From: Verrucomicrobiota bacterium
GTDB taxonomy: Bacteria; Verrucomicrobiota; Verrucomicrobiia; Limisphaerales; UBA1412
NCBI GenBank assembly: GCA_017557085.1
Contig: JAFZAR010000142.1
Coordinates: 1 to 5,058 of the forward strand
DNA length: 5,058 nt
Reading direction: 5' to 3'
Program-made: the position numbers and the translations under genes
Notes under the pieces: model-generated
Database searches by the model: none
Seen by the model: the letters and a program-made list of their open reading frames with translations, nothing else
What the model was told of the DNA's origin: nothing
In this document: positions 1 through 5,058 of the stretch, in pieces
Position numbering within the stretch: the first letter of the stretch is position 1
Layout of the letters: each line of letters begins with the position of its first letter

Positions 1-861
1 GCCGCGTTCCAAAAAGCTTTTCCGGATCGTTTTGTGGAAGTCGGCATTGCTGAATCCAACATGATCAGCGTGGCCGCCGGATTCTCCAAACTGGGCTTTA
101 TTCCGATCGTGGATGCGTTCGGCCAGTTTGGTGTGACCAAGGGCAATCTGCCGCTGACGATGGCCAACCTCTCTCAGGCACCGGTCATCGGAATGTTCTC
201 GCACGTTGGTCTGCAAGATGCCGCCGACGGCGCGTCCCATCAGGCGACTGCCTATTTCGCCGCGCTCTCTGCCATCCCGCATCTGGTCGTGGTGGCTCCG
301 GCCTGCGCCGCCGAAGCCGAATCGCTGATGTATCAGGCCATCAAGAAAATCGAATCCGACCGCAAATCCGGCAAAGACGGTGAATCCGTTGTGTTCTTTG
401 TGGGACGCGAAGGCTATCCCACCTATTGGACCGAAGGCGCGACCTATTCCTGGGGCAAAGCACAGGTTCTGACACAAGGCAGCGACGTGGTGATCGCCGC
501 CTGCGGTCCGCTGCTGGGCTACGCTCTCAAGGCCGCCGAATCTCTCAAGACTCAGGGTGTCGCCGCAACGGTCATCAACAATCCTTTCATCAACCGTGTA
601 GATGTCGAAACCATCGGCAAAGCGGTAAAGGCTGCTCAAGGCCGCATCATCACCGTGGAAGATCATCAGCTGATCTGCGGCATGGGTGCGCAGATCGCGC
701 ACGCATTGGCTCAGAACGGTATCGCCTGCGATATGAAATCGCTCGGCATCCGCGGTGAATTCGGACGTTCCGCCTATAAGGTTGAGGAGTTATACAAAGC
801 GCAGGGAATGTACACGGACGACATTATCAACGCTGCCATGAAACTTCTCAAACGCTGGTAA
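1..861 (+). CDS. tkt: Transketolase, C-terminal part (5' end outside window)
   Basis: Transketolase moves two-carbon ketol units between sugar phosphates in the cytosolic pentose phosphate pathway, using thiamine diphosphate (ThDP). The frame is open from base 1 and ends at TAA 859-861, giving 286 visible residues. An internal GTG at 34 is not the start, because conserved sequence precedes it. Visible residues about 1-140 are the pyrimidine-binding domain. GIAESNM (15-21) carries the Glu (E18) that activates ThDP, equivalent to yeast E418. DGASHQ (76-81) matches the DGPTHQ region, with D76 and H80 in the place of yeast D477 and H481. VGREGYP (134-140) has the substrate phosphate-type Arg, R136. 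Residues about 150-286 form the C-terminal transketolase domain (VVIAACGP, TVEDHQLICGMGAQIA). The IAExNM form resembles human and split archaeal-type transketolases more than the REHAM form of E. coli. A Lys/Asp-rich loop lies at about 115-128. The N-terminal ThDP domain is not visible, so this may be a full-length enzyme or the separate C-terminal subunit of a split one. The next gene starts 4 bases downstream. Confidence 0.92.
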   Translation, partial: AAFQKAFPDRFVEVGIAESNMISVAAGFSKLGFIPIVDAFGQFGVTKGNLPLTMANLSQAPVIGMFSHVGLQDAADGASHQATAYFAALSAIPHLVVVAPACAAEAESLMYQAIKKIESDRKSGKDGESVVFFVGREGYPTYWTEGATYSWGKAQVLTQGSDVVIAACGPLLGYALKAAESLKTQGVAATVINNPFINRVDVETIGKAVKAAQGRIITVEDHQLICGMGAQIAHALAQNGIACDMKSLGIRGEFGRSAYKVEELYKAQGMYTDDIINAAMKLLKRW

Positions 862-865
862 TCTT

Positions 866-2152
866 ATGAAAAGACAACCTGCTGCGGAAGAGAACACAGA
901 CTTTGAACCGATCCCCGTTGAGACACGGCTGGGCAACGCGCTCAGCCAGACTCCGCTGCTGGATATCCATACGCATCTGTACGATCCGGCCATGGGGAAA
1001 ATGCTCCTGTGGGGCATAGACGATCTGCTGGTCTATCACTATCTGGTTTCGGAAGTGTTTCGCTATCTGCCGGTACCTTATGAGGACTTCTTCGCGCTGG
1101 ATAAAGAACAGCAGGCTGACTTCATCTGGAACGAGCTTTTTATTCAGCACTCACCTATCTCCGAGAGCTGTCGCGGTGTCATCACCACGCTCAATATGCT
1201 GGGGCTGGATGTCAATAAACGTGATCTGAAAAACATCCGCAAATGGTTCTCCAAACGCACCGTTGAAGAACACGTCAACGACGTTTTCGAGCTGGGGAAT
1301 CTGCGTGGTGTCGTGATGACCAACAGCCCTTTTGACCGGGAAGAGATCCAAATCTGGAAACGCGGTTTCAAACGGGACAGCCGTTTTCTGGCCGCGCTGC
1401 GTGTGGATCCGCTCCTCATCAACTACAAGGACACGGTTCCCTTCCTGCGTGAACAGGGTTACGACGTGCGACCCGAACTGGACGAAACGACTCGCAGTGA
1501 GCTGAGACGCTTCCTCAGTGAATGGGCTGATAAAATCGATCCGCTCTATCTGATGGTTTCACTGCCGCCTGAATTCACTTACAATGTGGAGACCTCACGC
1601 CACCGGCTGCTGACCAAGGTCGTTCTGCCCTTCTGCCGCGAACGCAAAATGCCTTTCGCGATGATGTGCGGCGTGACCCGCGCGGTAAATCCATCCCTGC
1701 AGCTGGCCGGCGACAGCATGGGGCGCTCTTCCATCGAATCCGTAGAAAACCTCTGCCGAACATTCCCGGAAAACAAATTCCTGGTCACCGTCCTTTCACG
1801 CGAAAACCAGCATCACCTCTGCGTGGCCGCGCGGAAATTCCGCAACCTGCATCCTTTCGGCTGCTGGTGGTTCAATAATATACCTACACTCATTGACGAG
1901 ATCACCAATCTGCGCTTTGAGCTGCTGGGACTCAGTTTTACCCCACAGCACTCAGACGCACGTGTGCTGGATCAACTGGTTTACAAGTGGACCCATTTCA
2001 AAGAATCTCTAATCCTGACACTGGGCGAGAAATACTCCGCTCTGGAAGCTTCAGGTTGGGAAATCAGCGATAAAGATATCCAGCGCGACCTGAAAGGTCT
2101 GCTGGGAGGAGAATTTGAAACTTTTTGCAGAGAAGAATCACAAAACAAATAA
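866..2152 (+). CDS. Uronate isomerase-like protein (UxaC family, divergent)
   Basis: The family converts glucuronate or galacturonate to fructuronate or tagaturonate in the cytosol and has an amidohydrolase-type barrel. The 428 residues match it in order: DIHTHL (33-38) gives the metal ligands H35 and H37; VVMTNSPFD (149-157), then LRVDP (178-182) with R179, aligns with the TTDDPxD and RPDK blocks; GDSMGRSSIE (282-291) follows; FGCWWFNN (331-338) matches the GxWWFND block; SDAR (363-366) matches the TDSR block, giving D364 as a likely metal ligand and R366. E. coli UxaC is about 470 residues, so this is somewhat shorter. Spacing and wording differ from classical UxaC throughout (TNSPFD for TDDP, HSDAR for TDSRS). 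Family membership is fairly secure, but the substrate is not. A hydrolase or isomerase on another sugar acid is possible. The ATG lies 4 bases after the transketolase stop with no Shine-Dalgarno, suggesting translational coupling. The HTH motif only 35 residues in supports this start. Confidence 0.72.
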   Translation: MKRQPAAEENTDFEPIPVETRLGNALSQTPLLDIHTHLYDPAMGKMLLWGIDDLLVYHYLVSEVFRYLPVPYEDFFALDKEQQADFIWNELFIQHSPISESCRGVITTLNMLGLDVNKRDLKNIRKWFSKRTVEEHVNDVFELGNLRGVVMTNSPFDREEIQIWKRGFKRDSRFLAALRVDPLLINYKDTVPFLREQGYDVRPELDETTRSELRRFLSEWADKIDPLYLMVSLPPEFTYNVETSRHRLLTKVVLPFCRERKMPFAMMCGVTRAVNPSLQLAGDSMGRSSIESVENLCRTFPENKFLVTVLSRENQHHLCVAARKFRNLHPFGCWWFNNIPTLIDEITNLRFELLGLSFTPQHSDARVLDQLVYKWTHFKESLILTLGEKYSALEASGWEISDKDIQRDLKGLLGGEFETFCREESQNK

Positions 2153-2168
2153 ACTTAAATAAACAATT
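2153..2168 (+). promoter_or_regulatory. A/T-rich leader without Shine-Dalgarno
   Basis: The 16 bases between the stop of the uronate isomerase-like gene and the ATG of the beta-CASP nuclease are almost all A and T and contain no G. There is no AGGAGG-like element at the usual distance. The start is nevertheless secure because MKLHFLGA is the usual N-terminus of the family. An unstructured A/T-rich leader, or coupling to the upstream gene, probably drives initiation. Confidence 0.5.
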
Positions 2169-3563
2169 ATGAAACTGCACTTCTTAGGCGCGACACGCAC
2201 AACGACCGGTTCCAAGTATCTGTTGGAAGTCAACGGCTCAAAAATTCTGCTCGAATGCGGCCTTTACCAAGGCAAACGAATGGAATCCATTGAGAAAAAC
2301 CGCAACTTTGATTTTGATCCGGCCACGCTGGATTGCGCCGTGATCAGCCACGCGCATATCGATCACTGCGGCAATCTGCCACTGCTCTGCTCGAAAGGCT
2401 TCAAGGGAAATATTTACAGTACCTTCGCGACACGCGACCTGGCCAGCATCATGCTGGAAGACTCTGCCCGCATCCAACAGGCTGACGCGCAGTTCGTCAC
2501 CAAAGAACGTGCCAAAGAAGGTTTGGGACCGGTGGCTCCGCTTTATACAAAAGAGGAAGCGGAAAAATCCGTCCGGCAGTTTATCAGCTTGAACTACTAC
2601 CGCCCGATGCCGATCGCCCCCGGAGTCACGCTGACCTTCTATGATGCCGGTCATATTCTGGGCGCGGCACAAGTCTGTCTGGATATCGTGGAGCACGGAC
2701 GCAAATTCCGTTACCTTTTCTCCGGTGATATCGGACGCGGCAATGATGACATCCTGCGCGATCCCGATCCGGTGGAAAATGTGGATTTCCTCCACATCGA
2801 AAGCACCTACGGCGATCGTCTGCACTCGCCCCGCAGCAAAGCAACGGAAGAAGTTTACAAATATGTGCGCTATGCCATTTCGCAAAAAGCGCTTGTTTTG
2901 ATCCCGGCCTTCAGCATGGGCCGTACCCAGGACATCGTTTACACCCTGCACCAGCTGACCAAAGCCGGTCGTCTGCCCAAGGTTCCGATCTATGTGGACA
3001 GCCCCCTGAGCGTCAATGCAACAGAAGTTTACCGTCTGCATCCGGAGTGCTTTAATAATGATATTTATGACTTTCTGCAAAGCGGAACGAACCCCTTTGG
3101 TATGGATAACCTGACCTACATCCGGGAAATATCCCAGTCGCAGAAACTGAACAAAGTCAAAAAATCCGCCATCATCATCAGCGCGTCGGGAATGTGCGAA
3201 GCCGGGCGTATCCGTCACCATCTGAGCAACCACATCAACGATCCGCACACGCTGGTTCTCTTTATCGGCTACTGCGCGGAAAACACACTGGGCGCGGCTA
3301 TCCTGGCTGGTGAAAAGAAAGTCAACATTTTCGGTCATCCTCACAATGTCCGGGCTCGTATCGCCCAGATCGACTCCTTCTCCGGTCACGCGGATCGTGA
3401 TGAACTGCTCAAATACATTGGAAACCTGAAAGGCGACCTGAAAAAGATTTTCGTCTCCCATGGCGAGGAAGATCAGTCTCTCGGCTTTGGAGAACATCTG
3501 AAAGAGTTCTGTCCGAAGAGCGAAGTCATCGTTCCCGAACTGGGAAATGCTTTCACACTTTAA
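2169..3563 (+). CDS. MBL-fold beta-CASP ribonuclease (CPSF73/TTHA0252-like)
   Basis: This is a complete 464-residue zinc-dependent RNA nuclease of the metallo-beta-lactamase/beta-CASP family (YSH1 group, COG1236 type). It is expected to act in the cytosol in RNA processing or decay. MBL motifs are all present: HAHIDH (61-66; H61, H63, D65, H66), GHILGAA (H162) and SGDIGR (D187). The beta-CASP motifs follow: motif A in ESTYGDR (E211), motif B in SFSGHAD (H407) and motif C in VSHGE (H431). The MBL domain spans about 1-215, the beta-CASP insert about 245-375 and the RMMBL RNA-specificity segment about 385-445. SASGMCEAGRIRHHL (338-352) is the typical beta-CASP glycine-rich block. Length is normal for stand-alone bacterial and archaeal members, and there is no KH domain or signal peptide. 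It is not RNase J, which is longer (about 555 residues). All ligands are intact, so it should be active. The 16-base gaps on both sides suggest co-transcription with the sugar genes, though no functional link is evident. Confidence 0.95.
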   Translation: MKLHFLGATRTTTGSKYLLEVNGSKILLECGLYQGKRMESIEKNRNFDFDPATLDCAVISHAHIDHCGNLPLLCSKGFKGNIYSTFATRDLASIMLEDSARIQQADAQFVTKERAKEGLGPVAPLYTKEEAEKSVRQFISLNYYRPMPIAPGVTLTFYDAGHILGAAQVCLDIVEHGRKFRYLFSGDIGRGNDDILRDPDPVENVDFLHIESTYGDRLHSPRSKATEEVYKYVRYAISQKALVLIPAFSMGRTQDIVYTLHQLTKAGRLPKVPIYVDSPLSVNATEVYRLHPECFNNDIYDFLQSGTNPFGMDNLTYIREISQSQKLNKVKKSAIIISASGMCEAGRIRHHLSNHINDPHTLVLFIGYCAENTLGAAILAGEKKVNIFGHPHNVRARIAQIDSFSGHADRDELLKYIGNLKGDLKKIFVSHGEEDQSLGFGEHLKEFCPKSEVIVPELGNAFTL

Positions 3564-3579
3564 ATTGTTTTATTTTATC
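3564..3579 (+). promoter_or_regulatory. T-rich leader without Shine-Dalgarno
   Basis: The 16 bases between the nuclease stop and the rhamnosidase ATG hold a T-rich run with no purine-rich ribosome binding site. No convincing -35/-10 pair or terminator hairpin fits in the gap or just upstream. The rhamnosidase is therefore probably read through from the upstream genes. Confidence 0.45.
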
Positions 3580-3651
3580 ATGAAATTGAATTCACTTACA
3601 AAAATGTCAGCCGTGTTGGCCGCCTGTGGTTTCATCTCACTGGCCAACGCT
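3580..3651 (+). other. Signal peptide of the GH78 protein
   Basis: Residues 1-24 show a basic n-region (K2, K8), a hydrophobic stretch over about 9-22 and a signal peptidase I site of the AxA type, ANA before Q25. LAAC at 13-16 also fits a lipobox. The hydrophobic stretch continues past C16 to a good AxA site, so peptidase I cleavage is preferred, but a lipoprotein is not excluded. A Cys-rich CCAKC (33-37) follows shortly after the predicted cleavage site. Confidence 0.78.
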
Positions 3652-5058
3652 CAAGAAAACGCACCTCAGGTTCCCTGCTGCGCAAAATGCCTTATCAGCA
3701 ATGCCAGAGTTCCGGAACCGGCAATGGATTCCTTTGACGGACGCATCGAGAAAGATCCCCGTGTCCGCACTTATGTGACACCGGCCCGCATCGTCTGGCA
3801 GACGGAGAACACGGAAAAGGCATCCGTTCAAAATGCGGAATATCTGCTGAAAAATACCTCCGGCCAGATCAGTCTGACCAATCCGGAGCTTTGCGTTTTT
3901 GAGAATAAAGGTGAAGCACCCGGCATCATTCTGGACTTTGGAACAGAGCTTTCAGGCGGCATCCAGATCGGATGCGCCAGTACCTCCACAGGTAAACCGG
4001 TCCAGATACGCATCCGCTTCGGTGAATCTGTCAGTGAAGTCATGCACGACATCGGCGGAGATAAAAACGCGACCAACGATCACGCCGTCCGCGATCAAAC
4101 TACTCTGGTTCCCTGGCTGGGTACGGCGGAAATCGGCAATACCGGTTACCGTTTCGCGCGTATAGACCTGGTCCAGCCCAACAGCACGATGAGTCTCAAG
4201 TTCACCCGTGCTGTTTTCCTGTTCAACGATCTGCCCTATCTGGGTTCCTTCGTGTCCAATGATGAACGTCTGAACAAGATTTGGCAGACGGGTGCCTACA
4301 CAGTCCAGCTGAACATGCAGAACTATGTGTGGGACGGTTTCAAACGCGACCGACTGGTCTGGATCGGCGACATGCATCCGGAAACAATGACCATCAATAC
4401 GGTTTTTGGCAATAACTGGATGGTGCCTCGCAGTCTGGATCTGGTTCGCGATGAAACACCGTTGGGTTCCTGGATGAATGGCATCAGCTCCTACTCCATC
4501 TGGTGGCTGTTGATCCACAATGACTGGTACCGCATCAATGGCGATCTGAACTATCTCCAGCAACAGCAGCCTTATCTGACAGGTCTCCTGCGCCAGCTGC
4601 TTGCCTGCGTGGACGAAAAAGGTGTGGAAAAAATGCCCAACGGCCGTTTCCTGGATTGGCCCAGCAACGCCAACCCGGAAGCCATCCATGCCGGTCTGCA
4701 ATCCCTGATGATTCTGGCCTTTGATGCCGGTGTGAATCTCTGCGATACCTTGGGCGAAACGGAACTTTCCAAAGAATGTGCAGCCATGGCCGCTAAAATG
4801 CGCACCTATATTCCCGATCCTAACAACAGCAAACAAGCCGCTGCTCTCATGGCACTGGCCGGTCTGGGTGATGCGAAAGATCTGAATGAAAAAATCATGG
4901 CTGTGGACGGCGCACAAAGAATGTCCACTTTCTATGGTTACTATGTTCTGCTGGCACGCGCCAAAGCCGAAGATTATCAGGGCTGTCTGGACGTGATCCG
5001 CGAATACTGGGGCGGAATGCTTGACATGGGTGCTACGACATTCTGGGAAGATTTCGAC
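3580..5058 (+). CDS. Exported alpha-L-rhamnosidase-like hydrolase, GH78 (3' end outside window)
   Basis: GH78 enzymes are inverting hydrolases that release terminal alpha-L-rhamnose from glycans and glycosides. The frame is open for 493 codons from ATG 3580 to the edge. Residues 1-24 are a signal peptide. About 85-220 is an N-terminal beta-sandwich region with ILDFGTELSGG (117-127), RFGES (146-150) and EIGNTGYRF (184-192), all typical of GH78. The six-hairpin (alpha/alpha)6 catalytic domain begins near FVSNDERLNKIW (224-235). DGFKRDRLVWIGD (252-264) matches the GH78 signature: D252, D257 and D264 fall at the spacing of D567, E572 and D579 in Bacillus RhaB, so the middle acidic residue is Asp rather than Glu. 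TTFWE (486-490) at the edge matches the conserved ATTxWE block, with E490 as the second key acid. GH78 proteins are usually longer, so the end of the barrel and the C-terminal beta domain lie outside. The alternative start M9 (3604) would lose the basic n-region, so 3580 is preferred. Periplasmic, surface or secreted location is expected. Confidence 0.92.
   Translation, partial: MKLNSLTKMSAVLAACGFISLANAQENAPQVPCCAKCLISNARVPEPAMDSFDGRIEKDPRVRTYVTPARIVWQTENTEKASVQNAEYLLKNTSGQISLTNPELCVFENKGEAPGIILDFGTELSGGIQIGCASTSTGKPVQIRIRFGESVSEVMHDIGGDKNATNDHAVRDQTTLVPWLGTAEIGNTGYRFARIDLVQPNSTMSLKFTRAVFLFNDLPYLGSFVSNDERLNKIWQTGAYTVQLNMQNYVWDGFKRDRLVWIGDMHPETMTINTVFGNNWMVPRSLDLVRDETPLGSWMNGISSYSIWWLLIHNDWYRINGDLNYLQQQQPYLTGLLRQLLACVDEKGVEKMPNGRFLDWPSNANPEAIHAGLQSLMILAFDAGVNLCDTLGETELSKECAAMAAKMRTYIPDPNNSKQAAALMALAGLGDAKDLNEKIMAVDGAQRMSTFYGYYVLLARAKAEDYQGCLDVIREYWGGMLDMGATTFWEDFD

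Noticed and set aside
34..861. GTG at 34 as the start of a short 275-residue protein
   Set aside because: The frame is open upstream to base 1, and the sequence before the GTG continues the conserved transketolase run leading to GIAESNM. The gene is truncated by the window edge.
2238..3497. A 419-codon open frame on the minus strand, opposite the beta-CASP nuclease gene
   Set aside because: It lies entirely inside a gene with all catalytic motifs intact. Its translation shows no recognisable domain and looks like the complement of the real codons. Long antisense frames of this kind arise from codon bias.
3551..3579. Possible promoter (TTCACA followed by TATTTT) before the GH78 gene
   Set aside because: The spacing between the two elements is about 13 bases, too short for a standard promoter, and the putative -10 nearly touches the start codon.
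862..3579. Terminators or hairpins in the gene gaps
   Set aside because: The gaps are 4, 16 and 16 bases long, and the A/T-rich sequence contains no GC stem followed by a T run.
3952..4917. A 321-codon open frame on the minus strand, opposite the GH78 gene
   Set aside because: The + strand frame here carries clear GH78 motifs and a signal peptide. The antisense translation has no recognisable motif, so it is treated as a shadow.
3604..5058. Alternative ATG at 3604 as the GH78 start
   Set aside because: It would remove both lysines of the signal peptide n-region, leaving a poorer export signal than the start at 3580.

Overview
The window holds four genes, all on the + strand and packed head to tail. 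Gaps between them are 4, 16 and 16 bases, so they are probably one transcription unit. The first gene is cut by the left edge and the last by the right edge. No tRNA, rRNA, CRISPR array, insertion sequence or clear terminator is visible, and no stretch longer than about 20 bases lacks a gene.

Layout: (1) 1-861 is the C-terminal two domains of a transketolase. (2) 866-2152 is a distant relative of uronate isomerase (UxaC family, amidohydrolase fold). (3) 2169-3563 is a complete MBL/beta-CASP ribonuclease of the CPSF73/TTHA0252 type with every catalytic motif intact. (4) 3580 to the right edge is an exported alpha-L-rhamnosidase-like glycoside hydrolase (GH78) with a signal peptide. It stays open to the last base, and its putative catalytic Glu lies four codons from the edge.

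Biological reading: an exported rhamnosidase, a uronate isomerase-like enzyme and a transketolase would fit use of rhamnose- and uronate-containing polysaccharides such as rhamnogalacturonan pectin or ulvan, with the carbon entering pentose phosphate metabolism. This is inferred from gene content only. The RNA nuclease between the sugar genes has no obvious place in such a pathway and may simply be a co-transcribed neighbour.

Organism: a bacterium with moderate GC (about 50-55% by eye), A/T-rich gene leaders without Shine-Dalgarno sequences, and a GH78 of the kind common in polysaccharide degraders. This suggests the Verrucomicrobiota/Lentisphaerota/Kiritimatiellota or Planctomycetota side, with Bacteroidota as an alternative. 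The assignment is tentative. I found no convincing undescribed system. The points most worth a second look are the divergent uronate isomerase-like protein, the transketolase architecture, and the placement of the beta-CASP nuclease.
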